Shown here piece after piece: positions 15,822-26,885 of a stretch of DNA of 64,000 nt. The DNA is from Nostocoides sp. (GTDB lineage: Bacteria > Actinomycetota > Actinomycetes > Actinomycetales > Dermatophilaceae): assembly GCA_016716625.1 (NCBI GenBank), contig JADJVJ010000001.1, positions 806,001 through 870,000 on the forward strand. The letters run 5' to 3'. The translations under genes and the position numbers were made by a program. Position 1 is the stretch's first letter. Each line of letters begins with the position of its first letter. The notes beneath the pieces were generated by a model that worked only from the letters and a program-made list of their open reading frames with translations, was not told the origin of the DNA and made no database searches.

Positions 15822-16988
15822 ATGCCCCGCAACATCTATGACGAGGACCACGAGGCCTTCCGCGACTCCGTCCGGGAGTTCTGTCAGCGGGTCCTGCTGC
15901 CCCGCACCGAGCAGATGCTGCAAGGCAAGGTCATCGACCGTGACCTCTGGCTCGAGGCCGGCAAGATGGGCTTCCTCGGCCTGGAGATCCCCGAGGAGTA
16001 TGGCGGCGCGGGCGCTGAGGACTACCGGTTCAACGCCATCGGCGCCGAGGAGTGGAGCCGGGTCAACGCCGCGGTCTCCTCATGTTTCGGCATCCACTCC
16101 GACGTCTGCCCGCCCTACATCGTCGACCTCGGCACACAGGAGCAGAAACAGCGCTGGCTACCCGGCATGGCCTCCGGCGAACTCATCTGCGGGATCGCCA
16201 TGACCGAGCCGGGCGGCGGCTCCGACCTGGCGGCCCTGCGCACCACCGCGGTCCGTGACGGCGACTGGGCGCCGGGGGAGGAGGGCGACTGGATCCTCAA
16301 CGGCTCCAAGACCTTCATCACCAACGGATACCAGGCCGACCTCGTCATCGTCGCGGCCCGGACCGACCCGAGCAAGGGCGCCAAGGGGATCACCCTCTTC
16401 ATGGTCGAGGCCGGGATGCCGGGCTTCACCCGGGGCCGCAAACTCGACAAGGTCGGCCAGGAGGAGTCCGACACCGCCGAACTCTTCTTCGACAACGTCC
16501 GGCTCTCCGACGCGCAGCGGATCGGGGAAGAGGGCCGTGGGTTCATCGCGATGATGGAGCGGCTGCCGCAGGAGCGGGTCGGTGCGGCGGTCTCCAACGT
16601 TGCGCACGCCAAGCAGATCCTCACCGAGACCATCGAGTACACCAAGACCCGCAAGGCCTTCGGGTCGGCCATCGGCTCCTTCCAACACAACAAGTTCAAG
16701 ATCGCCGAACTCGTCACCGCGATCGAGGTCGCCGAGGCCTATGTCGACGACTGCATCGAGGCCCACACGCAGGGCCGGCTCACCGCCGTCGATGCCGCCA
16801 AGGCCAAGTGGTGGTCGGCCCAGGTCCAGAACGATGTCCTCGACGAGTGCGTCCAACTCCACGGCGGCTACGGCTTCATGAACGAGTACCGCGTCGCCCG
16901 CGCCTGGCGGGACGCCCGGGTGACCAAGATCTGGGCCGGGTCGAACGAGATCATGAAGGAACTCATCGGCCGCGACCTCGGTCTCTGA
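15822..16988 (+). CDS. Acyl-CoA dehydrogenase, long-chain type
   Basis: A 388-residue FAD enzyme that introduces the alpha-beta double bond in acyl-CoA, passing electrons to ETF (etfB/etfA are at 47120-48886). The signature MTEPGGGSD is at 127-135. The catalytic base is Glu251 in LPQER, followed by TRKAFG, the position used by long-chain dehydrogenases. The medium-chain position near the C-terminus reads WAGSNE with no Glu in the catalytic slot. This suggests long- or branched-chain substrates. It is divergent from its probable TetR regulator and convergent with the SDR gene. Confidence 0.9.
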   Translation: MPRNIYDEDHEAFRDSVREFCQRVLLPRTEQMLQGKVIDRDLWLEAGKMGFLGLEIPEEYGGAGAEDYRFNAIGAEEWSRVNAAVSSCFGIHSDVCPPYIVDLGTQEQKQRWLPGMASGELICGIAMTEPGGGSDLAALRTTAVRDGDWAPGEEGDWILNGSKTFITNGYQADLVIVAARTDPSKGAKGITLFMVEAGMPGFTRGRKLDKVGQEESDTAELFFDNVRLSDAQRIGEEGRGFIAMMERLPQERVGAAVSNVAHAKQILTETIEYTKTRKAFGSAIGSFQHNKFKIAELVTAIEVAEAYVDDCIEAHTQGRLTAVDAAKAKWWSAQVQNDVLDECVQLHGGYGFMNEYRVARAWRDARVTKIWAGSNEIMKELIGRDLGL

Positions 16989-16999
16989 CGAGACCGAGG
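16976..16999. terminator. Bidirectional terminator hairpin
   Basis: CCTCGGTCTC (16976-16985) and GAGACCGAGG (16990-16999) form a perfect 10-bp stem with a TGAC loop that includes the acyl-CoA dehydrogenase stop codon. It lies between two convergent genes and has no T-run, as is usual in high-GC actinobacteria. Confidence 0.65.
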
Positions 17000-17001
17000 G
17001 T

Positions 17002-17757
17002 CTAGTCGAGCGGCCCACCGGCGACATAGATGACCTGGCCGGAGACGAAACCGGCCTCCTGCGAGACCAGGAAGCTGATCGTCGCCGCGATGTCCTCGGG
17101 CTGGCCGACCCGCTGCACCGGGATCTGTGCGGCCGAGTGCGCAATGAAGTCCTCGAAGGACACCCCGATCCGTTCGGCCGTCGCCGCCGTCATATCGGTC
17201 TGAATGAACCCCGGAGCCACCGCGTTCGCAGTCACCCCGAATTTGCCGAGCTCGATGGCGAGGGTCTTGGTGAACCCTTGCAGCCCCGCCTTGGCCGCCG
17301 AGTAGTTGGCCTGCCCGCGGTTGCCCTGGGCCGAGGAGGAGGACAGGTTGACCACCCGGCCGAACCGCTCGGCGGTCATGTGCGCCTGACACGCCTTCGT
17401 CATGAGGAAGGCGCCCTTGAGGTGCACGTTCATGACGGCGTCCCAGTCCTCGACGCTCATCTTGAAGAGCAGGTTGTCCCGGATGATGCCGGCATTGTTG
17501 ACCAGGATGACCGGCGCCCCGAGCTCGTCGGCGACCCGGGCCACGGCGTCCTCGACGGCGGCCGGATCGGTGACGTTGCAGCCCACCCCGAGCGCCCGCC
17601 CCCCGGCGGCCCGGATCTGCTGCGCGACGGCCTCACAGGCCGCTTCGTCGAGGTCGAGCACACCGACGGCGTGGCCGTCCGCGGCGAGCCGCTGCGCGGT
17701 CGCGGCGCCGATGCCTCGGGCCGCACCCGTCACGATCGCAACCCGTCCAGTACTCAT
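17002..17757 (-). CDS. SDR family 3-oxoacyl-ACP reductase-like
   Basis: A 251-residue NAD(P)-dependent short-chain dehydrogenase. The nucleotide loop TGAARGIG is at 10-17, NNAG at 87-90, and the catalytic triad is Ser139, Tyr152, Lys156 (NLSSSSAQ, then QANYSAAKAG). The C-terminus QVIYVAGGPLD is FabG-like. It could reduce 3-oxoacyl-ACP or a 3-hydroxyacyl-CoA in beta-oxidation; the neighbouring acyl-CoA dehydrogenase makes the latter possible. A good ribosome-binding site, GGAAGGGA, precedes ATG 17757. The 196-base gap to glgX contains GTATGCC words at 17830 and 17883. Confidence 0.85.
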   Translation of the reverse strand: MSTGRVAIVTGAARGIGAATAQRLAADGHAVGVLDLDEAACEAVAQQIRAAGGRALGVGCNVTDPAAVEDAVARVADELGAPVILVNNAGIIRDNLLFKMSVEDWDAVMNVHLKGAFLMTKACQAHMTAERFGRVVNLSSSSAQGNRGQANYSAAKAGLQGFTKTLAIELGKFGVTANAVAPGFIQTDMTAATAERIGVSFEDFIAHSAAQIPVQRVGQPEDIAATISFLVSQEAGFVSGQVIYVAGGPLD

Positions 17758-17953
17758 CGAGATCCCTTCCTCTCCCGCGTTTCGCGGTATGTTGGTCGGC
17801 TGGGCGCCAGTGTCGGCGCCACCGTGTCCGTATGCCGTGACCCTACCGACGCTGAGGCTCGGTGCGGGCGGCTGGCCCGTGCGGCATACACCACACCGTC
17901 GTGGTCGCGGGATCGCGCGCCCGACCGGGGCGCGCCACGACGAAAGGCAAGAA

Positions 17954-20121
<2,168 letters not shown>

Positions 20122-20125
<4 letters not shown>

Positions 20126-21075
20126 ACGTCGCGGAAGCGGAGCATGCCCTCCTGCGCCACCGTGGCGACCAGGGTTCCGCCGGCAGTGAAGATCCGGCCG
20201 ATGGCGAGCCCTCGGCCGCCTTGCGCGGACGGTGACTCCTGAACATAGAGGAGGTCCTCGTCCGCGCGGGCGCTCCGGTGGAACCACATGGCGTGGTCGA
20301 GGCTGGCCGCGCTCAGACCGGGAGTGAGCCAGGTGCGGCCGTGCCGGCGCAGGATGGACTCGAGCAGCGAGTAGTCCGAGGCGTAGGCAAGCACCGCCTT
20401 GTGGACCAGGTCGTCATCGGGCAGGGCGCCGACGGCCCGCATCCAGACGCTCTGGTGGGCGACCTGCTCCGGGCCGGGACTGAGGAAGAGGTTGCCCTCG
20501 ACGTGCCGCTGTTCGATGGGCCGGCCCTGCGCGAGGTGCCGCGCGCCGGGATGGTCCACCCCGCCGAAGACGTCGGCGAGCGAGGGGTAGGTCTCGGCGG
20601 CGCCGACCGTAGGCATCTCGTCCTGGTGGTCCAGCCCGGCGGAGGGCACCTGGAAGGAGGCCGACATGGACAGGATCGGCTTGCCGTGCTGGATGGCATG
20701 CACCCGGCGCGTGGAAAACGAGCGGCCGTCACGCATGCGCTCCACCGAGAAGACGATCGGTTCGGTGTCATCGCCCGGGCGCATGAAGTAAGCGTGGATC
20801 GAATGCAGGGCCCGCGCCGGTTCGCCGTCGAGAGGATCGACCGTGCGGCCGCAGGCGATGACCCCTTGGGCGAGGACTTGGCCCCCGAAGACCCGCCCGT
20901 GGAGCTGCTTCTGGCTCTGGCCCCGAAAGAGGGTGATGTCCTCGGCGAAGGTGGCCGGGATCTGCAGGCCGTCGGTCCGCGAGAGGGGGGTGACCGAGAC
21001 CGACGCCGAGCCGAGCTCTTCGAGGTCGAGGGTGGCCAGGAGGTCGGTGAGCGCGGGGTGTGTCGAGCCGGTCAC
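20122..21075 (-). CDS. tesB: Acyl-CoA thioesterase II (TesB-like)
   Basis: A 317-residue double hot-dog thioesterase that hydrolyses medium- to long-chain acyl-CoAs. The first hot-dog carries LHGRVFGGQVLAQG and HSIHAYFMRPGD. The second carries SLDHAMWFHR, with the catalytic Asp, and closes with the conserved GRGLAIGRIFTAGGTLVATVAQEGMLR. Length and both halves are typical of TesB. It ends convergently on glgX, the two stop codons sharing four bases. Fatty-acid genes lie on both sides of this region but are not in the same operon. Confidence 0.9.
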
Positions 21076-21134
21076 GAAGCCACCCTAAGTCAGCGTCCAG
21101 GGGACCCGGCCCTCGGCCGGGTGTGGTCTAGGAG

Positions 21135-21848
21135 ATGATCGTGACTATGTCTGCCCACCGTTGGCTGCGCCAGGGGCTTGCCCGCAACGTCGAATTGGTC
21201 CCGATGACACCGCTGGAGCAGGTGCGGGCCGGTCGGCTCACCCATCGCGTCGTTCAACTCCTCGCTGGCCTCGTGCTCTTCGGCATCTCCATGGGCTTGC
21301 TCCTGCGCGCCACCCTCGGGCTGGAACCGTGGGGGGTCTTCCACTACGGCCTGCTCCAGCATCTGCCCCTCACCTATGGACAGGTGACCATTCTGGTCTC
21401 GTTCGTCGTCCTGCTGCTGTGGATTCCGCTGCGCCAGTGGCCAGGTCTGGGGACGCTGCTCAACTCGATCATCATCGGGCTCGTCATCGACCCGACCCTG
21501 GCCCTCGTCGCCGAACCGTCCTCGATGCCGGCCCGGGTCTCCCTGCTCGTGCTGGCCACCGTCGGCAACGGCCTCGCGGGCGCGCTGTACATCGGCAGCC
21601 AGCTCGGACCGGGCCCCCGCGACGGTCTGATGACCGGTCTGGCGCACCGCACCGGGCGCTCGATCCGGCTCGTGCGGACCTCGCTGGAGATCGTCGTGGT
21701 CACCCTGGGCTGGCTGCTCGGCGGAGTGGTCGGGGTCGGCACCATCCTGTATGCCGTGAGCATCGGACCGCTCGTCCAGCTCTTCCTCCCCATGGTCACC
21801 GTGCGGGTAACGCCGCCGGCGCCGGAGCCCGGCCCCGCCAGCGCATAG
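21135..21848 (+). CDS. YczE-like membrane protein
   Basis: A membrane protein of 237 residues (or 233 from ATG 21147) with five to six hydrophobic segments. The family pattern includes GISMGLLLRATLGLEPWGVFHYGL and GPGPRDGLMTGLA, the latter loop being typical of YczE/YitT-related proteins. The function is unknown; Bacillus YczE affects a lipopeptide pathway. The GGAG at 21129-21132 is very close to the first ATG and a little far from the second, so the start is uncertain. Its last 53 bases overlap the convergent acyltransferase gene. Confidence 0.75.
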   Translation: MIVTMSAHRWLRQGLARNVELVPMTPLEQVRAGRLTHRVVQLLAGLVLFGISMGLLLRATLGLEPWGVFHYGLLQHLPLTYGQVTILVSFVVLLLWIPLRQWPGLGTLLNSIIIGLVIDPTLALVAEPSSMPARVSLLVLATVGNGLAGALYIGSQLGPGPRDGLMTGLAHRTGRSIRLVRTSLEIVVVTLGWLLGGVVGVGTILYAVSIGPLVQLFLPMVTVRVTPPAPEPGPASA

Positions 21849-22815
21849 CCGGCCGCTCGACGAACCTCCATGACAGCCAGGCCAGCGGCAGCACGCACGC
21901 CAGGACCGCGGGGACGAAGAGCGCCGGGGGAGCCTGCGGCCAGAACGTCGCGAGGCACTGTTGCACCGGGAAGCCGTAGAGGTACACCCCGTAGGAGATG
22001 TCGTTGACCGAGCCCACCCGCACCGGAAGCACCCGGCCCAGCCAGAGCAGCAGATAGGCCAGCGGGAGAGCCCCGAACCAGGTGAGCCGCGAGGTCGACG
22101 CGAGTGCGCCCAGGGCGAGCACCGCCAGCGCGGCGAGCCAGGGTGTCCAGGCAACCCGGCGGCCGAGGACGTAGAGCACCGCGCCGGCGAAGAAGAAGGT
22201 GCCGAGCCGTCCGAAGGTGAACACCTCGTAAGGCACCACCGCCTTGAAGCGCGGCGCCGAAAGGATCGTCGCACCCACGAGAAGCGCCGCCGCGCCGGGC
22301 AGTGCCCAACGTCCGGTGGTCCGCGGCAGCAACAGGCCCAGCACGACATACGCGGTGAACTCGTAGATGAGCGTCCAGGCGGACAGGTTCCACGTGCCCG
22401 GGTAGGCCGCGCTCGTCAAGGTGCCCTCGATCCCGGGCTGCACCTGGACGAGGGCGCCGTTGCGCAGCACGTACCCCAGAGCCGAGCCGAGGTCCCAGCG
22501 CTGTGCGGTCAACGCGGCGAGCAGCGGGGCCAGCCCGAACGCGATGACCAGGCAGCACGCCCAGTAGCCCGGCATGATCCGCAGGGCCCGTCGACGCAGG
22601 TAGTCCGCAAGGCTCGTGCGCCCCCGGCTCCCGGCCACGAGGAAGCCGGAAATCGCGAAGAACCCGGCGACCGCCCAGCCCCCAAGGGTGTCGCCGGCGA
22701 CCCGGAAGTCCGCGCGCCCGAGCACGGTGTCGGTGTGCGTGACGATGACCAGGGCGGCGAGCAGCAGCCGCAGAGCGTTGAGGGCGTTGTGCCGGGTGGG
22801 CTGTCGTTCCTGCAC
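21796..22815 (-). CDS. Acyltransferase family 3 membrane protein
   Basis: A 339-residue polytopic membrane protein of the OafA/NolL type, which transfers acyl groups, often acetyl, to cell-surface sugars. The N-terminus NALNALRLLLAALVIVTHT (catalytic-type His27) and GFFAISGFLVAGS are hallmarks, as is the later YGVYLYGFPVQQ. About ten membrane segments fit the family. The C-terminal 18 residues overlap the end of the opposite yczE-like gene. The acceptor is unknown. Confidence 0.85.
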   Translation of the reverse strand: MQERQPTRHNALNALRLLLAALVIVTHTDTVLGRADFRVAGDTLGGWAVAGFFAISGFLVAGSRGRTSLADYLRRRALRIMPGYWACCLVIAFGLAPLLAALTAQRWDLGSALGYVLRNGALVQVQPGIEGTLTSAAYPGTWNLSAWTLIYEFTAYVVLGLLLPRTTGRWALPGAAALLVGATILSAPRFKAVVPYEVFTFGRLGTFFFAGAVLYVLGRRVAWTPWLAALAVLALGALASTSRLTWFGALPLAYLLLWLGRVLPVRVGSVNDISYGVYLYGFPVQQCLATFWPQAPPALFVPAVLACVLPLAWLSWRFVERPAMRWRGRAPAPAALPAR

Positions 22816-22846
22816 CCCGCGAGCCTAGTGTGCCCCGACCGGACCC

Positions 22847-24991
22847 TCAGCCGGACAGGGCCAGGGTGAGTGGGAGCACGGCCGGAGCACCGGCCCGGCG
22901 CAGCGCCCGGGCGGCGACCGTGAGCGACCACCGGGAGTCAGCGAGGTCGTCGACGAGCAGGACCGGTCCCGGGTGTGCCGCCAGTGCCGCCGCGAGGTCG
23001 GGACCGACGGCGAACTGCTCCCAGAGGGCCGCGAGCCGGTAGGCCGAGCTGCCACCGGATTCCCCGGTGGGTCCACTGCCGGCGAGGTCGAGGGCGCCCA
23101 GGTGCGGCAGCCGTCCGATCCGGGCGATCTCGCCCGCGAGGGTGGCGACAAGCTCGGTATGCCGTCGGGACGGCATCGCGACGACGCCGACCGGGCGCTC
23201 GTCCCAGTCCCAGTCGGTGAGCACCTCGACCACAGCCGAGGTCACCTGCGACGGGACCGGGCCATCGGTGGCGAGGAGGTCCCGGAGACGGGTTCCCCAG
23301 CCGAGGTCCGTGAGCCGGGCGAGGGCCCGACCTGCCTGCGCCTGCTCCTGCGCATCGATCCGGCCGCGCACCGGCACGCCGAGCCGGTCCATGCCAGTGG
23401 GCCACATCGAGCGGGGCTCCAGGGTCACCCCGGGGCGATCCAAGCGGGCCCGGGCGGCACCCACGACCCGCTCGGGAACTGAGGTCGGGAACCACACCCC
23501 GGCGCAGGTGTCACACCGGCCGCAGCGGGCGGCGCTGGGGTCGTCGAGGGCGCGCTGGAGCAGCTCCATCCGACACTGCGTGGTGCGCTCGTAGTCGAGC
23601 ATGAGCTGCTGTTCGACGCGGCGAGCCTCGACGACCCGGGCATAACGGGGCGCGTCATACGTCCAAGGCACCCCGGTGCCGACCCACCCTCCGGAAACTC
23701 GGCGGGCCGCCCCGTCGACGTCGAGCACCTTGAGCAGGAGTTCGAGCCGGGTCCGGCGGATGTCGACGAGCGCCTCGAGGGCGGGGGTGGAGAGCGGGCC
23801 CCCGGCTCCGGCCAGGGCGGTGAGCACGGCCTCGGCGTGGTCCTCCCGGGGCATCGAGGCCGAGGCGAAGTAGGCCCAGATCTCGGCGTCCTCCGGCCCC
23901 GGGAGGAGCAGGACATCGGCCCGCTCCGTGGCCCGTCCGGCGCGGCCGACCTGTTGGTAGTAGGCCACCGGTGAGCTCGGCGCCCCGAGGTGCAGGACGA
24001 AGCCGAGGTCGGGTTTGTCGAAGCCCATGCCGAGAGCCGAGGTGGCGACGAGGGCCTTGACCTCGTTGTGCCGCAACGCTTCCTCGAGACGTTCCCGGTC
24101 CTCGGGGTCGGTGCGTCCGGTGTACGCGGCGGCCGAGATCCCGGCCTCGAGCAGCGCCGCGGCGACGTCCTGGGCAGCGGCCACGGTGAGGGTGTAGACG
24201 ATGCCGCTGCCCGGCAGGGTCGCCAGGTGGCTCACCAGCCAACCGATGCGCTGCTCCGGGGACATCGAGGGCAGCACCCCCAGCCGCAGCGACTCGCGGG
24301 CCAGCGAGCCGCGCACGGTGAGGACCTCGCGCGGACCGCCAGCCGAGACGGTGAGCTGTTCCTGGACGTCGGCGACGACCCGGGCGTTGGCCGTTGCCGT
24401 CGTGGCGAGGACCGGCGTCTGCGAGGGGATCTGGACCAGCAGGTCGCGGATCCGCCGGTAGTCGGGACGGAAGTCATGACCCCAGTCGCTGATGCAGTGC
24501 GCCTCGTCGACGACGAGCAGGCCGAGGTTCGCCGCGAGCGCCGGCAGCTGCTCCTCCCGGAACCGCGGGTTGTTGAGGCGTTCGGGGCTCACGAGGAGGA
24601 CGTCGACCTCGTCCCCGGCAAGGGCCTGCCGAACCTCGTCCCAGTCGGTGACGTTCGCCGAACTCATCGTCACCGCCCGGATCCCGGCCCGGGTCGCGGC
24701 GGCGACCTGGTCGCGCATGAGCGCGATGAGTGGGGAGACGATGAGCGTCGGACCGGCCCCCGCGGCCCGGGACAGCACGGTGGTCACGAAGTACACCGCC
24801 GACTTCCCCCACCCGGTGCGTTGCACGACGAGCACTCGGCTGCGGTCCTGCACGAGCGCGCTGATCGCCTCGAGCTGGCCGTCCCGGAAGGTCGCCGACT
24901 CGTTGCCGACGAGCGTGCGCAGGGCCGCTTCGGCGGCGACTCGGGTGGCAGTGGTGGCGAAGGTGGCGGAGGTGGCGCTGGGAGTGTCCAT
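22847..24991 (-). CDS. RecQ helicase with phosphoribosyltransferase-like tail
   Basis: A 714-residue protein. The RecQ core (about 20-460) has the Walker A loop QRTGWGKS, the DEAH box VVDEAHCISDWGHDFRPDYR, motif VI QQVGRAGRA, and a zinc-type Cys cluster (CRMELLQRALDDPSAARCGRCDTC). From about residue 590 it resembles a phosphoribosyltransferase, ending with VLLVDDLADSRWSLT, the PRPP-loop pattern. A 3'-5' DNA helicase joined to a PRTase-like domain recurs in actinobacteria but lacks a defined role. ATG 24991 avoids overlap with the serine hydrolase; in-frame starts upstream at 25036 and 25021 exist. Confidence 0.87.
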   Translation of the reverse strand: MDTPSATSATFATTATRVAAEAALRTLVGNESATFRDGQLEAISALVQDRSRVLVVQRTGWGKSAVYFVTTVLSRAAGAGPTLIVSPLIALMRDQVAAATRAGIRAVTMSSANVTDWDEVRQALAGDEVDVLLVSPERLNNPRFREEQLPALAANLGLLVVDEAHCISDWGHDFRPDYRRIRDLLVQIPSQTPVLATTATANARVVADVQEQLTVSAGGPREVLTVRGSLARESLRLGVLPSMSPEQRIGWLVSHLATLPGSGIVYTLTVAAAQDVAAALLEAGISAAAYTGRTDPEDRERLEEALRHNEVKALVATSALGMGFDKPDLGFVLHLGAPSSPVAYYQQVGRAGRATERADVLLLPGPEDAEIWAYFASASMPREDHAEAVLTALAGAGGPLSTPALEALVDIRRTRLELLLKVLDVDGAARRVSGGWVGTGVPWTYDAPRYARVVEARRVEQQLMLDYERTTQCRMELLQRALDDPSAARCGRCDTCAGVWFPTSVPERVVGAARARLDRPGVTLEPRSMWPTGMDRLGVPVRGRIDAQEQAQAGRALARLTDLGWGTRLRDLLATDGPVPSQVTSAVVEVLTDWDWDERPVGVVAMPSRRHTELVATLAGEIARIGRLPHLGALDLAGSGPTGESGGSSAYRLAALWEQFAVGPDLAAALAAHPGPVLLVDDLADSRWSLTVAARALRRAGAPAVLPLTLALSG

Positions 24992-25009
24992 CCCAGCCAC
25001 CGTATGCCG

Positions 25010-25029
25010 TGACGCCGACATCGGCGTCA
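25010..25029 (-). terminator. Hairpin at the end of the serine hydrolase gene
   Basis: TGACGCCGA (25010-25018) and TCGGCGTCA (25021-25029) are perfect complements with a two-base spacer. The hairpin includes the stop codon of the minus-strand serine hydrolase, and a GTATGCCGTG word adjoins it at 25002. It probably terminates that gene before recQ. Confidence 0.55.
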
Positions 25030-26382
25030 GCGCCACCCGCCCTCGTCCACCCCACCGGGGATGTCGGCCTCGCCGTCATAGGGTGTCCGGGTCAGCAGGA
25101 AGGTCTGCAGGTCCAGGTGAGACACCGACCCGTCGGCCCGGCGCACCACCCGCAGCGGCTCCCCGTTGTGGTACCCGTCGAGCCCCACCCACCGGTCGGC
25201 ACCGACGAGCGCGAACCGGGAGCCGCGCCCCATCGCGAGGTCTCCCAGGACAAGTTCGGCACCCTCGAGGCGGGCCGTCGTCGTCGCCGGGCCCCAATGC
25301 CAGGTGCCGACGAGGTCGAGATGGTCGGTGTGGTCCAGCGTGCTGGACCCGGGGACCCACGGCTGGACGGCCGGTGGCTCCAGGTCCGTCAGGATGTCGT
25401 GCAGGTCCCCGATGAGGGTCCGGGTCGCGGGGGAAGAGGTGGTGTTGAGCAGGGCGACCACGCCGTCCCCGGTGTCGACCCGCACCCGGAGGCCGGCGAG
25501 GAAGCCTGGCATGGACCCGCCGTGTCCGGCATACCGGGTGCCACCGAGGTTCCACACCTGCCAGCCGAGCCCATGGGCGCCGGTCCACGGCTCCCCGGGC
25601 TGGTCGACGACGTGGTGCGGCTCGCACATCTCCGCCAACGTCTGGGGGGACAGCAGGCCCGCGGTGTGCCCGGCGAGGAAGGCCGCCCATCGGCCGAGAT
25701 CGTTCACCGTGGACCACAGCTGTCCGGCCGGTGCCATCGCCCCGGCGTCGTGTTCCGGTTCGGGCAGGACGACATCGGCGAACGGATGCACCGCCCACCC
25801 AGCCGCGGCCGGGGCTGCCGGGCGCAGGGTGGTCCGGGTGAGGCCGAGCGGGGTGAGCAGGTCCTCGGCGAGGACGGCATACCAGTCGCGGCCGGTGAGC
25901 ACCTCGATGAGGCGACCGAGGGCGGCATACCCGACGTTGGTGTAGTGGAACCGGCGACCGGCGCGCGAGCTCTGCCCGACCGACCCGGCCAGTTCCGGCC
26001 AGGAGCCGCCGGGGGTCCGTTCCCACCAGGGCCCGGCGGTCTCTGCCTGGACCCCGCCGCTGTGCGTGAGGAGCTGCTCGATGGTCACCTCGCCGAACGC
26101 GCTGCCGGGGACGTGCGCGCCGAAGCGGTCGGTGAGGTCGAGGCGGCCGGCATCCCGCAGGCGCAGGATGGCCACGGCGACGAAGGTCTTGGTGATCGAC
26201 CCCATCCGGAACTGGGTGTCCGCGGTGGGGACGGTGCCGTCGACCGCTCCGGCGCCCGCCGACCAGAGCAGTTCACCTCCGCGGACGATTCCGGCGGTCA
26301 GGGCGGGCACTCGGCCGTCGCGCTGGGCGAGCGCAAGGCGGTGGTCGAGGGCGGCGGTCGTCGCCTCGCGAAGGGTGGGCAT
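25027..26382 (-). CDS. Beta-lactamase-family serine hydrolase
   Basis: A 451-residue protein of the class C beta-lactamase/DD-peptidase/esterase fold. The active-site motifs are SITK at 62-65, YTN at 147-149 and HGGSMPG near 299. An all-beta C-terminal domain (about 345-451) is of the kind found in EstB-like and peptidase homologues. No signal peptide is visible, so a cytoplasmic esterase or peptidase is more likely than a secreted beta-lactamase. The substrate is unknown. It is divergent from the thioesterase at 26439. Confidence 0.85.
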   Translation of the reverse strand: MPTLREATTAALDHRLALAQRDGRVPALTAGIVRGGELLWSAGAGAVDGTVPTADTQFRMGSITKTFVAVAILRLRDAGRLDLTDRFGAHVPGSAFGEVTIEQLLTHSGGVQAETAGPWWERTPGGSWPELAGSVGQSSRAGRRFHYTNVGYAALGRLIEVLTGRDWYAVLAEDLLTPLGLTRTTLRPAAPAAAGWAVHPFADVVLPEPEHDAGAMAPAGQLWSTVNDLGRWAAFLAGHTAGLLSPQTLAEMCEPHHVVDQPGEPWTGAHGLGWQVWNLGGTRYAGHGGSMPGFLAGLRVRVDTGDGVVALLNTTSSPATRTLIGDLHDILTDLEPPAVQPWVPGSSTLDHTDHLDLVGTWHWGPATTTARLEGAELVLGDLAMGRGSRFALVGADRWVGLDGYHNGEPLRVVRRADGSVSHLDLQTFLLTRTPYDGEADIPGGVDEGGWR

Positions 26383-26438
26383 AGCGGCCAGGATAGGACG
26401 CGCGCCGGGTCTCCGCGTCCGCCTGAGAGGATGGACCC

Positions 26439-26885
26439 GTGCCCGGCCCCACCACCGTCCCCGTCCCGCTGCGCTGGTCGGATATGGACGCCTACGCCCA
26501 CGTCAACAACGTGCAGTACCTGCGGCTCCTCGAGGATGCTCGGGTGCTCGGCTTCCGGGAGTGGTTCGGGCCGAGCCCGTCCATGCTCGACGAGGGGGTC
26601 GTGGTCACCCGGCACGAGATCGAGTACCTCGCCCCGCTGGAGTACCGCAGCGCTCCGGTGGTCGTGCGGATGTGGGTGACCTGCACCTCCCCGACCGGGT
26701 TCACCATCGGCTACCAGATCGCCGACAGCACCGACCCCGCCGCGATTGTGTATGCCGTCGCGACCACCGGACTTGCCCTCTTCGACTTCACCTCGCTTCG
26801 GCCGCGCCGGATGAGCCCGGCCGAACGGGCCGTCCTCGAGGGCCTCACCGCGCCGCCGCCGACCTTTCGGTGGCGTGAGCGATGA
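26439..26885 (+). CDS. Single hot-dog acyl-CoA thioesterase
   Basis: A 148-residue 4HBT-type thioesterase. The signature DMDAYAHVNNVQYLRLLEDAR (from residue 15) includes the active-site Asp and the helix start. The rest follows the hot-dog beta-sheet pattern. It probably hydrolyses a short or aromatic acyl-CoA. GTG start at 26439. Its stop overlaps the next gene (ATGA at 26882), so the unknown downstream protein is made together with it. Confidence 0.88.
   Translation: MPGPTTVPVPLRWSDMDAYAHVNNVQYLRLLEDARVLGFREWFGPSPSMLDEGVVVTRHEIEYLAPLEYRSAPVVVRMWVTCTSPTGFTIGYQIADSTDPAAIVYAVATTGLALFDFTSLRPRRMSPAERAVLEGLTAPPPTFRWRER

Noticed and set aside
25027..26382. True beta-lactamase resistance gene
   Set aside because: The SxxK/YxN/HxG motifs fit the fold, but there is no signal peptide and the C-terminal domain is esterase/peptidase-like.
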